This document shows, in pieces, positions 39,382 through 48,159 of a stretch of 62,346 bases of DNA. Origin of the DNA: Candidatus Methylaffinis lahnbergensis (GTDB lineage: Bacteria; Pseudomonadota; Alphaproteobacteria; Rhizobiales; Beijerinckiaceae); assembly GCA_002890675.1 (NCBI GenBank), contig PEFW01000012.1, forward strand, positions 1-62,346. Reading direction: 5' to 3'. Position 1 is the first letter of the stretch. Each line of letters starts with the position of its first letter. A program made the translations under genes and the position numbers. The notes under the pieces are model-generated. The model saw only the letters and a list, made by a program, of their open reading frames with translations, ran no database searches and was not told the origin of the DNA.

Positions 39382-39438
39382 CTTCTGAATTGCTTGACAA
39401 TCTCCCTCACGGGGGGCTTGGGCCTGACGCTGAATACA

Positions 39439-39456
39439 GTGGCCGGCGCCGGCCAC
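39439..39456. repeat. 18-bp perfect palindrome after the Argonaute gene
   Basis: GTGGCCGGCGCCGGCCAC is self-complementary, 58 bases after the Argonaute stop. It may act as a transcription end signal or belong to the neighbouring repeat element. Confidence 0.5.
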
Positions 39457-39492
39457 ACAATCCCATTCATCGCACGGGAGATCCGAGCGTAT

Positions 39493-39567
39493 CTGAACTT
39501 TGAAGTCAAGGATCTGCGACGGCCGGAGGCCGCGCGCCTTTGGCGCGTCCTTGAGTTCAAAGTTCAG
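39493..39567. repeat. Large inverted repeat between Argonaute gene and tkt
   Basis: CTGAACTTTGAAGTCAAGGA (39493-39512) and TCCTTGAGTTCAAAGTTCAG (39548-39567) are inverse complements with one mismatch in 20. A GC-rich spacer of 35 bases lies between and can itself fold (GGCCGGAGGCC). The transcript would form a long stable stem. The 541-base gap 39382-39922 contains otherwise no gene I can support; the tkt promoter should be in its right part. Confidence 0.75.
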
Positions 39568-39922
39568 ACGCGCTTTTCCGCCGCCATGCGATGAATGGGT
39601 TTTTCCGCGCAAGCGCCGCCGGAAACAAGCCTCGCCCTGCCCCGCAATGCCCTCGCCCTTCGAAGTGGTGGGCAAGGGCGGCCAAGCTTATCGGACATGC
39701 CCGCATCCCGTTACGAAAAAACTGCCAGAGCTTACCTTTCAATGCTATGCATGCAGCCACAAGGCTCTGGATAAAAACTGTCAACACGGCCTAGCCGGCG
39801 AACCAAATGGGCTCGGAAATCGCCTTTTCCTGGCCAATGTGATAATACTCTCTCCTGCGGCACAGTGTGCGGACCATGCTGTTGTTGAGGGTTCGCGTGG
39901 GCGGGCGAAGCGAGGCAGAAGA

Positions 39923-42034
39923 ATGGCACGTCATAGCGAGATCGATCAGCTAGCGATCAACACCATCCGCACGCTGGCCATCGATGCGGTGCAGAAGGCA
40001 AATTCTGGCCATCCCGGAACCCCGATGGATGCGGCGCCGACCGCTTATGTGCTGTGGCAGAGATTTCTGCGCTATGATCCGGCCGACCCTCATTGGCTCA
40101 ACCGCGATCGCTTTGTCCTTTCGAGCGGCCACGCGTCGATGCTGCTCTACAGCCTCATCCATTTAACTGGGATAAAGGCCGCCGATCCTTCATACGAGCG
40201 GCTGGACCGCGATGCCGTGACTTTAGAGGACATCAAGAGTTTTCGCCAGGCGGGCAGCCGCTGCCCAGGACATCCGGAATTTGGTTGGACCTCCGGGGTC
40301 GAAACCACGACCGGCCCACTAGGTCAGGGCGTGGCGACCAGTGTTGGCATGGCGATCGCCGGTCAATGGCTGCGCGCAACCTATAACCGGCCCGGCTACG
40401 ATCTCTTCGACTTCAATGTCTATGCGCTATGCGGCGACGGTGACATGATGGAGGGGATCTCAAGCGAGGCGGCGTCCTTGGCCGGCCATCAGCGGCTCTC
40501 CAACCTGTGCTGGATCTATGACAGCAACCGCGTGACGATTGAGGGCCACACCGATATCGCGTTCACGGAAGACGTCGCGGCGCGCTTTCTCGCCTATGGC
40601 TGGAATGTGGAGCGGGTGACGAATCCGAACGATCTCGATCTCGTGGAGCGCAGCTACCGGACTTTTCTTAATGGCAAGGATCGTCCCACACTGATCGTTG
40701 TGCACAGCCACATTGGCTATGGTGCCCCGCACAGGCAGGATTCCCCTTCCGCGCATGGTGAACCCCTTGGGGCAGAAGAAGTGCGGCTGACGAAGGAGTT
40801 CTTCGGTTTCGATCCCGCCCAGTCCTTCGTGGTTCCCGAAGGTGTGCGGGCGCATTTTGATGCCAACATCGGGACAAGGGGCGGTGAGTTGCGCAAGGCG
40901 TGGAACGCGGTCTTTGCCCGCTATCGGGCTCAGTATCCTGATCTGGGCGATCAGATCGAACGCCTCAACAAGCATGATTTGCCGGACGGTTGGGACGCAG
41001 GCCTACCGGCGTTTGCTCCGAGCGTTACCGGCATGTCGACGCGCGATGCGTCGAGCAAGATTCTGAACGCTGTCGCCGAGCGGGTGCCATGGCTGGTCGG
41101 TGGCGCGGCTGACCTTGCCCCAAGTACCAAGACCCGTCTGGCCTTTGAATTTGCCGGGGACTTTCAGGCCGATGGCCGTCTTGGCGACCATCGCGGCCGT
41201 AATTTCCATTTCGGCGTTCGTGAGCATGCCATGTGCGCCGCCGTCAACGGCATGACGCTAAGCGGCATGCGGGCCTTCGCATCCGGATTTTTGATCTTCA
41301 CCGATTATGCGCGGGGCGCGATCCGCCTCGCATCGCTCATGGATCTGCCGGTTCTCCACATATGGACGCATGATTCGATCAGTGTCGGCGAGGATGGACC
41401 GACCCATCAGCCGATCGAACAGATCGTCTCCCTGCGCGCGATTCCCGGGATGGTCGTCATCCGCCCGGCCGATGCGAATGAAATGACCGAAGCCTATCGT
41501 TTCGTTCTGGGGCTCAAAAATCGACCCGCCGCGCTGATCTGCTCGCGACAGGCGTTGCCGATCGTCGACCGCGGTCAATTCGCTCCCGCCAGCCGACTGG
41601 CGCAAGGCGGCTATATTCTCGTCGACGCCCCAGCTTCCTTGCCGGACGTGATCCTGATCGGCAGCGGCAGCGAAGTATCGCTGTGTGTCGCCGCGCGCGA
41701 CCTCCTCGCCACCGAGAATATTAGAGCCCGCGTCGTCAGCATGCCGTCATGGGAACTCTTCGACGCCCAGGAAGCAACCTATCAGCAAAGTGTGCTGCCG
41801 CCCGCGGTGACGGCAAGGGTCACGGTCGAGGAAGCCTCACCAATCGGTTGGGAGCGATATGCTGGACCATGTGGCGTAGTCCTCGGAATGCGCAGCTTCG
41901 GCATGTCGGCGCCGATGAAGATCGTGGCCGAGCATTTCGGCTTCAAAGCGGAGCATGTGGCCGCTGCCGCCAAAAGCAGCATGCGCCGCGCGGCGGGCGG
42001 AATGAGCTCGCAAGACGATCCGTTTCGCTCATAG
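39923..42034 (+). CDS. tkt: Transketolase
   Basis: 703 aa thiamine-diphosphate enzyme of the pentose-phosphate pathway, moving C2 units between sugar phosphates. Diagnostic: KANSGHPGTPMDAAPTAYVLW at the N-terminus, GPLGQGVATSVGMA, the ThDP motif GDGDMMEGISSEAASLAGH...NLCWIYDSN, and the pyrimidine-domain stretch FHFGVREHAMCAAVNGM, then WTHDSISVGEDGPTHQP. I start at ATG 39923 (MARHSEIDQLAINT); the frame is open far upstream but that part lacks family sequence. First gene of a run tkt-gnd-zwf with tight spacing. Confidence 0.96.
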   Translation: MARHSEIDQLAINTIRTLAIDAVQKANSGHPGTPMDAAPTAYVLWQRFLRYDPADPHWLNRDRFVLSSGHASMLLYSLIHLTGIKAADPSYERLDRDAVTLEDIKSFRQAGSRCPGHPEFGWTSGVETTTGPLGQGVATSVGMAIAGQWLRATYNRPGYDLFDFNVYALCGDGDMMEGISSEAASLAGHQRLSNLCWIYDSNRVTIEGHTDIAFTEDVAARFLAYGWNVERVTNPNDLDLVERSYRTFLNGKDRPTLIVVHSHIGYGAPHRQDSPSAHGEPLGAEEVRLTKEFFGFDPAQSFVVPEGVRAHFDANIGTRGGELRKAWNAVFARYRAQYPDLGDQIERLNKHDLPDGWDAGLPAFAPSVTGMSTRDASSKILNAVAERVPWLVGGAADLAPSTKTRLAFEFAGDFQADGRLGDHRGRNFHFGVREHAMCAAVNGMTLSGMRAFASGFLIFTDYARGAIRLASLMDLPVLHIWTHDSISVGEDGPTHQPIEQIVSLRAIPGMVVIRPADANEMTEAYRFVLGLKNRPAALICSRQALPIVDRGQFAPASRLAQGGYILVDAPASLPDVILIGSGSEVSLCVAARDLLATENIRARVVSMPSWELFDAQEATYQQSVLPPAVTARVTVEEASPIGWERYAGPCGVVLGMRSFGMSAPMKIVAEHFGFKAEHVAAAAKSSMRRAAGGMSSQDDPFRS

Positions 42035-42044
42035 GAGAACGCCA

Positions 42045-43073
42045 ATGCAACTCGGCATGATCGGACTAGGTCGAATGGGCGCCAATATGGCGGCGCGACT
42101 CATGAGAGTCGGCCATGAATGCATCGTTTATGACAGCCATCCGGGACCGGTGCAGGAACTGGTCAAGCAAGGAGCTAAGGGCTCAACCAGTCTGACCGAG
42201 TTCGTCAAGAGTCTGGCAAAGCCCCGGGCAGTGTGGCTGATGGTGCCGGCCGCGGCAGTCGATCCCGTGCTCGCCTCCCTAACGCCGCTGCTCGAACCGG
42301 GCGACATCGTGGCCGATGGGGGGAACTCCTACTACCATGACGACATTCGCCGCGCGGCTCAGTTAAAAGTGGCGGGTCTCCATTATGTCGATGTCGGGGT
42401 AAGCGGAGGAGTATGGGGGTTGGAGCGTGGCTACTGCCAAATGATCGGCGGCGCGCCCGAAATCGTCCAGCATCTCGATCCGATCTTTCGTGCTCTGGCC
42501 CCGGGGGTAGCCGCCGCGCCCCGCACTCCAGGTGCAAGAGGCGAGCCGAAACAGGCCGAATGTGGCTATCTGCATTGCGGTTCGAACGGCGGCGGTCATT
42601 TTGTCAAAATGGTCCATAATGGCATCGAATATGGCATCATGGCTGCCTATTCGGAAGGTTTGAACATTATCAAAAACGCCAATGCCGGTCGTGAGAGCAG
42701 CGAGGTGGATGCGGAAACGACGCCATTACGAAATCCCGAATTCTACCGCTACGAGTTCGACATCGCTGACATCGCCGAGGTCTGGCGGCGCAGCAGTGTC
42801 ATCGGCTCATGGTTGCTGGATCTTACTGCCGCGGCCCTACGCCAGAATCCGGAGCTGAGGAGTTTCGAAGGACATGTCTCGGATTCCGGCGAGGGGCGCT
42901 GGACGTTGCAGGCGGCGATCGACGAAGGGGTCCCCGTCCCAGTCATCAGCGCCGCCTTATTCGGGCGCTTCGAATCGCGCGGGCTTGCGGAATATGCCGA
43001 CAAGCTGCTGTCGGCAATGCGCTACGAATTTGGTGGCCATATCGAGAAGCCGGTAACCAAGGAGACCCCTTGA
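42045..43073 (+). CDS. gnd: 6-Phosphogluconate dehydrogenase, short (GndA/YqeC-like) form
   Basis: 342 aa, shorter than the ~470-aa NADP enzyme; this short class often uses NAD. It oxidatively decarboxylates 6-phosphogluconate to ribulose 5-phosphate. The Rossmann motif is MIGLGRMGANMAARLMRVGHE; substrate motifs are ADGGNSYYHDD, YVDVGVSGGVWGLERGYCQMIGG and the catalytic Lys in HFVKMVHNGIEYG. A small loop insertion rich in Pro/Ala (about residues 155-168) precedes it. AGGAG lies before the ATG, ten bases after the tkt stop. The next gene begins directly after its stop. Confidence 0.94.
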   Translation: MQLGMIGLGRMGANMAARLMRVGHECIVYDSHPGPVQELVKQGAKGSTSLTEFVKSLAKPRAVWLMVPAAAVDPVLASLTPLLEPGDIVADGGNSYYHDDIRRAAQLKVAGLHYVDVGVSGGVWGLERGYCQMIGGAPEIVQHLDPIFRALAPGVAAAPRTPGARGEPKQAECGYLHCGSNGGGHFVKMVHNGIEYGIMAAYSEGLNIIKNANAGRESSEVDAETTPLRNPEFYRYEFDIADIAEVWRRSSVIGSWLLDLTAAALRQNPELRSFEGHVSDSGEGRWTLQAAIDEGVPVPVISAALFGRFESRGLAEYADKLLSAMRYEFGGHIEKPVTKETP

Positions 43074-44462
43074 ATGCCCCGCCCGATTTCCGATGCGATT
43101 GTTTTCTTTGGTGCCACGGGCGACCTTGCCTACAAGCAGATTTTTCCCGCCTTGCAAGGTCTGGTTCGTGACGAAGGGCTCGATGTGCCGATCATCGGCG
43201 TTGCCAAGGCGGGATGGTCACTCGCCCAATTAAAGGAGCGCGCTAAGGACAGCCTTTCCAGTCATGGCGGCCTCGACACCAAAGCCTTTGCCAAGCTCAC
43301 CAGTCTGCTCCGCTATGTCGACGGCGACTACAATGATCCGTCGACCTATGTGACACTGCACCAGGAACTGAAGGACGCGAGACGGCCGCTGCATTATCTT
43401 GCCATTCCTCCGAGCCTGTTTGCGACAGTGGTAGAGGGGCTCGCTAACCAGGGCGCTGGAACGGACGCGCGCCTCGTCGTCGAGAAGCCTTTCGGCCACA
43501 ATAGAGAGTCTGCGCGCCAACTCGATCGCATTCTCAACCGCTTTTTTCCGGAGGAAGACATTTTCCGGATCGATCACTACCTCGGCAAGGAGCCAGTGCA
43601 GAACATACTTTATACGCGATTTGCGAATTCGATGTTCGAACCGGTCTGGAACCGCATCTATATCAACAGCATTCAGATTACCATGGCTGAAAGCTTCGGT
43701 GTGCAGGATCGCGGCAAATTCTATGATGAGACCGGTGCCATTCGCGACGTGTTTCAAAACCACCTGCTGCAGGTGCTCGCCAACCTGACCATGGATCCGC
43801 CGACGGGTGAGGAAAGCGACGCCGCGCGCGACCAGAAGGCGGACTTGCTGAAGGCTCTGCGGCCGCTAGACGCGGCGCATGTTGTGCGTGGCCAATATGC
43901 GGGCTATCGGTCGGTGCCCGGCGTGAGGGCCGGCTCGACCGTTGAGACATTCGTCGCAACCAAACTGTTCATCGATTCGTGGCGGTGGGCCGGCGTGCCG
44001 ATTTACATTCGAGCTGGCAAGGCGCTCCCGGTCACCACCGCGGAGATAATGGTGGATTTCAAAAGACCCCCGCGGGAATCCTTCGCGGAGATCATTCCCC
44101 CTGCGTCAGGCCATATGCGGCTGCGGATCAGCCCAGACGTCACCATCGCATTGGGTCTGCGGGTGAAACGTCCAGGCGAGGGCATGCGCGGCGAGGACGT
44201 CGAGTTGATCCTGACCGAGCAGGCGACGGCTTTCATCCCGCCCTATCAGCGTCTGCTTGGCGACGCGATGCATGGCATAGGAGATCTTTTTGGCCGGCAG
44301 GACATTGTCGACGCCCAATGGCGCGTCGTGGAGCCGGTTCTGAACGACGCCGCTCCGCCGATCATCTACGAACAGGGAAGCTGGGGACCGACGGAAGCCA
44401 ATGAGCTGATCGGGTCGGACGGTCCTTGGCACAATCCGAAGCCAACGGTGCCGCGCCCATGA
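43074..44462 (+). CDS. zwf: Glucose-6-phosphate 1-dehydrogenase
   Basis: 462 aa. It oxidises glucose 6-phosphate to 6-phosphogluconolactone, reducing NAD(P). The nucleotide motif is FFGATGDLAYKQIFPALQGL and the substrate/active-site motif RIDHYLGKEPVQN with the catalytic Asp-His pair; EKPFGHNRESARQL precedes it. The C-terminal beta-sheet domain contains IYIRAGKALPVTTAEI. Its ATG abuts the gnd stop and its own stop overlaps the HAD start (ATGA), so the operon appears translationally coupled. Confidence 0.96.
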   Translation: MPRPISDAIVFFGATGDLAYKQIFPALQGLVRDEGLDVPIIGVAKAGWSLAQLKERAKDSLSSHGGLDTKAFAKLTSLLRYVDGDYNDPSTYVTLHQELKDARRPLHYLAIPPSLFATVVEGLANQGAGTDARLVVEKPFGHNRESARQLDRILNRFFPEEDIFRIDHYLGKEPVQNILYTRFANSMFEPVWNRIYINSIQITMAESFGVQDRGKFYDETGAIRDVFQNHLLQVLANLTMDPPTGEESDAARDQKADLLKALRPLDAAHVVRGQYAGYRSVPGVRAGSTVETFVATKLFIDSWRWAGVPIYIRAGKALPVTTAEIMVDFKRPPRESFAEIIPPASGHMRLRISPDVTIALGLRVKRPGEGMRGEDVELILTEQATAFIPPYQRLLGDAMHGIGDLFGRQDIVDAQWRVVEPVLNDAAPPIIYEQGSWGPTEANELIGSDGPWHNPKPTVPRP

Positions 44463-45172
44463 CCGCGACGCACGACCTCGTCTTTCTTTTCGATGTCGAC
44501 AACACGCTCCTTGATAACGATCGCGTCGAGGCCGATTTGACAGCCCATTTGACCGGGGCATATGGGGCCGAAGCCGCCAACCGTTACCGGGACATTTTTG
44601 AAAAACTGCGGCAAGAGCTCGGTTATGCCGACTACCTCGGCGCATTGGAACGATTCCGGCTTGAAAAGATGCACGATCCAAGGGTGCTGCAGATGTCAAG
44701 CTGGCTTGTCGATTATCCTTTTGCCGACCGGCTCTATGCAGGCGCGCTTGATATCATCATGCACGTCCAGCAATGGGGTCCCGCGGTCATCCTCTCCGAT
44801 GGCGATGCGGTGTTCCAGCCTCGGAAGATCGAGCGCTCCGGGCTCTGGGCGGCCTTCGACGGCCGCGTGCTCATCTATGTCCACAAGGAGCGGGAACTTG
44901 CCGATGTGGAGCGCTTTTATCCGGCAAGGCGGTATGTAATGGTCGATGATAAGCTGCGCATCCTCAACGCCGTCAAGAATGTTTGAGGCGAGCGAGTCAC
45001 CACCGTTTTCGCGAGGCAAGGTCACTACGCGCAGGACCCGCAAATTCTCGCCGGCTGTCAGCCGGCCGACATTCAATTGGACCATCTCGGCGATTTGAAC
45101 AAATACGCCTTGGCGGCATTCATGACCGCATCAAGGAGACGAAACCATGCAAGCAACAAGAGTACTGCATGA
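44459..45172 (+). pseudogene. HAD-family hydrolase interrupted by an in-frame TGA
   Basis: The frame begins at the ATG overlapping the zwf stop. It shows HAD motif I (FLFDVDNTLLDNDRV), motif II (VILSDGDAVFQPRKIE), and motif III/IV (YVHKERELADVERFYPARRY, VMVDDKLRILNAVK). TGA at 44984-44986 stops it after 175 codons, but the same frame goes on with GERVTTVFARQGHYAQDPQI to 45172, which continues such hydrolases naturally; the family would have Trp (TGG) at the TGA. One base change therefore splits it. The shorter product keeps the main motifs and might still fold. Possibly a sugar-phosphate phosphatase acting with the pentose-phosphate enzymes, as an inference. Confidence 0.75.
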
Positions 45173-45242
45173 TATGGGCCAGAGTCTTTGGCTCGATAAC
45201 ATCACTGGCAATCTCCTCGCCAGAGGTACGCTGAAGAAGTAA
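45147..45242 (+). pseudogene. tal: Transaldolase, N-terminal 31 codons only
   Basis: After a good AAGGAGACG site the ATG at 45147 reads MQATRVLHDMGQSLWLDNIT and GNLLARGTLKK, then TAA. This is the conserved N-terminus of long (TalB/Tal-type) transaldolases. The family normally continues with YIDE...; here the Tyr codon position is TAA, followed by I-D-N and then unrelated sequence homologous to a molybdenum hydroxylase. The rest of the gene is gone. Its place after tkt-gnd-zwf suggests the operon once included tal. Confidence 0.85.
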
Positions 45243-45249
45243 ATCGACA

Positions 45250-45369
45250 ATGAAGATCGCAACCCTTGCACAATCGCCCGTCTTCGGCGGTCGTGTGAAG
45301 AGCGTGGACGATTCGGCGGCCAAGGCCGTTAAGGGCGTGCGTCAGATCGTACGCCTCGACGACGCCATC
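45250..45369 (+). pseudogene. Internal fragment of an isoquinoline-oxidoreductase-type Mo-subunit gene
   Basis: MKIATLAQSPVFGGRVKSVD then [19 protein letters not shown] corresponds to residues 238-276 of the intact Mo subunit at 45928 (MKIATVAACPVFGGKLARVD...). After that the match ends. It begins immediately behind the transaldolase stump. With the C-terminal scrap at 49589-49680 it brackets the intact cassette. Confidence 0.85.
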
Positions 45370-45443
45370 TGGCACAATGTGTCTCTGCCATTGACAAACT
45401 GCCGAGAGCCGAGTTTTTTCGGGTGGATGAGCAGGAGATAACC

Positions 45444-45899
45444 ATGGTGACGCTTCAGATCAATGGCAACGAGCACCATTTGGACATTCCGGAGGACATG
45501 CCTTTGCTGTGGGTCCTGCGGGACGTGGTCGGGCTGACCGGAACGAAGTTCGGATGTGGTATCGCCCAGTGTGGTGCGTGTACGGTTCATATCGACGGCC
45601 GGCCGATACGGTCCTGCGTCATCCCGGCGGCCGGTTTGGCCGACCGGGCCATCACGACCATTGAGGCGATCGGCGAGACGCCGAGTGGGAGGAAAATTCA
45701 ACAAGCATGGCTCGAAGTCGAAGTGATTCAATGCGGCTACTGCCAGCCCGGCCAGATCATGTCGGCGGCTGCGCTGCTGGCGAGCAATCCGAACCCCAGC
45801 GATGCCGACATTGATGCGGCGATGTCCGGCAATATCTGTCGCTGCGGCACCTATCAACGTATCCGGGCTGCGATCAAGCAGGCCACCCAGGCCGCCTGA
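45444..45899 (+). CDS. Molybdenum hydroxylase 2Fe-2S subunit (isoquinoline 1-oxidoreductase alpha-like)
   Basis: 151 aa. Plant-type 2Fe-2S motif in [19 protein letters not shown] with the fourth Cys in RSCVIP; helical 2Fe-2S domain with [11 protein letters not shown] and [13 protein letters not shown]. It passes electrons from the Mo-binding subunit. Start ATG at 45444 after AGGAG. The Mo-subunit gene follows at 28 bases and the cytochrome c gene after that, giving a complete periplasm-facing oxidoreductase that delivers electrons to cytochrome c. The substrate may be an aldehyde or N-heterocycle; not decidable from sequence. Confidence 0.93.
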   Translation: MVTLQINGNEHHLDIPEDMPLLWVLRDVVGLTGTKFGCGIAQCGACTVHIDGRPIRSCVIPAAGLADRAITTIEAIGETPSGRKIQQAWLEVEVIQCGYCQPGQIMSAAALLASNPNPSDADIDAAMSGNICRCGTYQRIRAAIKQATQAA

Positions 45900-45927
45900 T
45901 TCCACGACCCTGCAAAGGATCCTGACC

Positions 45928-48126
45928 ATGGATTTCGAGCGACGCTTGAATGTGCGGAAAGATGGTACAGCCGGGAGCGGCGTTTCGCGCAGGAACCTTC
46001 TGACGGCCGGCGCTGCCGCCGGCAGCGGCCTGCTGCTCGGCTTCTATCTGCCGCAGGCGATCGGCGCGGAGGCGGCCGAGGCCGCAACTGCCGACGTTTT
46101 CGCGCCCAAGGCCTTCGTCCGTATCGATCGTGATGACCGCGTGACCCTCATCATGCCGCAAGTCGAGATGGGACAGGGCACATACACGTCGATGCCGATG
46201 CTTATCGCCGAAGAGCTGGAAGTACCGCTCGATCAGGTCTCGCTGGTGGCGGCGCCGCCCGATGACCGGCTGTACACGAACCCGCTGATCGGGTTCCAGG
46301 CTACAGGCGGCTCCAAGTCGGTGCGCGCCATGTGGGAGCCGCTTCGCCGCGCCGGCGCTGTCGCTCGCGTCATGCTGATTTCGGCGGCAGCGCAGGGCTG
46401 GAATGTCGATCCGACATCTTGCCGCGCCGAGAAAGGCGAGGTGATCCATGGGCCCACCGGCCGGAAGCTGCGCTATGGAGCCCTGGCCGACACCGCGGCG
46501 ACGCTGCCCGTGCCGGACAACGTCGCCCTCAAGGATGCCAAGGCATTCAAGCTCATCGGAACGCCCGCCAAGCGCCTCGACACGCCGGACAAAGTGAACG
46601 GCAAGGCACTGTTCGGCATCGATGTGAAAATTCCCGGTATGAAGATCGCCACAGTGGCCGCTTGCCCGGTCTTCGGCGGCAAGCTCGCCCGCGTCGACGA
46701 CAGTACGGCGATAGAGATCAAGGGCGTGCGCCAGGTGGTGCGCCTCGCCGATGCCGTTGCGGTGGTCGCCGACCATATGTGGGCGGCGATTCAAGGCCTT
46801 GCCGCGCTCGACATCGAGTGGGACGAGGGCCCGAACGCCAACGTCTCCAGCGCCGACATTGTGCGGCAGATGGACATCGCCTCGCAGAATCCCGGGATCG
46901 TCGGACGCAGAGACGGTGATGTCGCCAAAGCCATGACCGGCGCCGCAAAGAGGGTCGAAGCGGTCTATCAGGTGCCGTTTCTCGCGCACGCCGCGATGGA
47001 GCCGATGAACTGCACCGTTCATATCCAAAAGGACGGTTGTGAGGTGTGGGTCGGATCACAGGTAGTCAGTCGCGCCCAGGCGACAGCCGCGGAGGTGATC
47101 GGCTTGCCGTTGGAGAGGGTTCAGGTCCACAACTACCTCCTGGGCGGCGGCTTCGGCCGGCGGCTGGAAGTGGATTACGTCACCCAGGCGGTGCGGATCG
47201 CCAAGCAGGTCGATGGCCCGGTGAAAATGGTGTGGACCCGCGAGGAGGACATCCAGCATGACATCTACCGGCCTTATTACTTCGACCGGATGGCCGCCGG
47301 CCTGGATGAGCAAGCAATGCCGATCGCCTGGAGTCATCGCGTCACCGGCTCCTCGATCGAAGCGCGATGGCTCCCATCGGCGCTCAAGGATGGCCTCGAC
47401 ACCGATGCCGTGGAGGGCGCAGCGGAGGAACTGCAGTACGCTATCCCCAATATCCTGGTGGATTATGTCCGCCACGAGCCGCCGGGCATCCTAACCGGGT
47501 GGTGGCGCGGCGTCGGCCCTACGCATAATATCTTCATGGTCGAAAGTTTCATCGACGAGCTCGCGGCGGAAGCGAGGAAGGACCCTGTCGAATACCGCCG
47601 CGCCCTGCTCGGCAAATCGCCGCGCGCAAAAGGTGTGCTTGATCTCGCCGCGGAAAAGGCCGGTTGGGGCCAGACGCTGCGGCAAGGGCATGGCCGTGGC
47701 GTATCCGTGCAGTATGCCTTCGGATCCTATCTCTCGCAGGTCGCGGAAATAGTGGTGTCGAAGGAAGGCGAGGTTCGTGTGTCGCGAGTGGTTTGCGCGG
47801 TCGATTGCGGGATCATCGTCAACCCAGACACGGTGAAGGCGCAGATCGAAGGCGGCATCGTCTTTGGTTTGTCTGCCGCTCTGTTCGACGAGGTCACGAT
47901 CAAGGACGGCCGCGCCGAGCAGAGCAATTTCAACGACTATCGCGTGCTGCGGATCAACGAGATGCCGGCGATCGAGGTTTATCTGGTGCCGAGCACCGAA
48001 GCGCCTGGCGGCATCGGGGAACCTGGTACCGTGGGGGTGGCACCGGCGCTCACCAACGCTATCTTTGCCGCGACCGGCAAGCGGATCCGCAAGCTGCCGA
48101 TCAAGGATCAACTGCGCTCCGCATAG
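45928..48126 (+). CDS. Molybdenum hydroxylase Mo-binding subunit (isoquinoline 1-oxidoreductase beta-like)
   Basis: 732 aa. Twin-arginine signal at residues 21-50 (SRRNLLTAGAAAGSGLLLGF). Molybdopterin-binding features: QVEMGQGTYTSMPMLIAEEL, GFQATGGSKSVRAMWEPLR, HAAMEPMNCTVHI, NYLLGGGFGRRLEVDYV, WWRGVGPTHNIFMVESFIDE and the C-terminal APGGIGEPGTVGVAPALTNAI with the Glu expected to be the catalytic base. It probably is exported folded with its cofactor and 2Fe-2S partner. Start ATG at 45928; the frame is open upstream into the partner gene. The fragments on either side derive from a paralogue of this gene. Confidence 0.93.
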   Translation: MDFERRLNVRKDGTAGSGVSRRNLLTAGAAAGSGLLLGFYLPQAIGAEAAEAATADVFAPKAFVRIDRDDRVTLIMPQVEMGQGTYTSMPMLIAEELEVPLDQVSLVAAPPDDRLYTNPLIGFQATGGSKSVRAMWEPLRRAGAVARVMLISAAAQGWNVDPTSCRAEKGEVIHGPTGRKLRYGALADTAATLPVPDNVALKDAKAFKLIGTPAKRLDTPDKVNGKALFGIDVKIPGMKIATVAACPVFGGKLARVDDSTAIEIKGVRQVVRLADAVAVVADHMWAAIQGLAALDIEWDEGPNANVSSADIVRQMDIASQNPGIVGRRDGDVAKAMTGAAKRVEAVYQVPFLAHAAMEPMNCTVHIQKDGCEVWVGSQVVSRAQATAAEVIGLPLERVQVHNYLLGGGFGRRLEVDYVTQAVRIAKQVDGPVKMVWTREEDIQHDIYRPYYFDRMAAGLDEQAMPIAWSHRVTGSSIEARWLPSALKDGLDTDAVEGAAEELQYAIPNILVDYVRHEPPGILTGWWRGVGPTHNIFMVESFIDELAAEARKDPVEYRRALLGKSPRAKGVLDLAAEKAGWGQTLRQGHGRGVSVQYAFGSYLSQVAEIVVSKEGEVRVSRVVCAVDCGIIVNPDTVKAQIEGGIVFGLSAALFDEVTIKDGRAEQSNFNDYRVLRINEMPAIEVYLVPSTEAPGGIGEPGTVGVAPALTNAIFAATGKRIRKLPIKDQLRSA

Positions 48127-48159
48127 GTGAGAAGTGGCCATTACGACGCCGCGGAGGAC

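Noticed and set aside
39500..39922. N-terminal extension of transketolase by 141 residues
   Set aside because: It starts inside the inverted repeat and has no similarity to the family, whereas MARHSEIDQLA at 39923 is the normal start.
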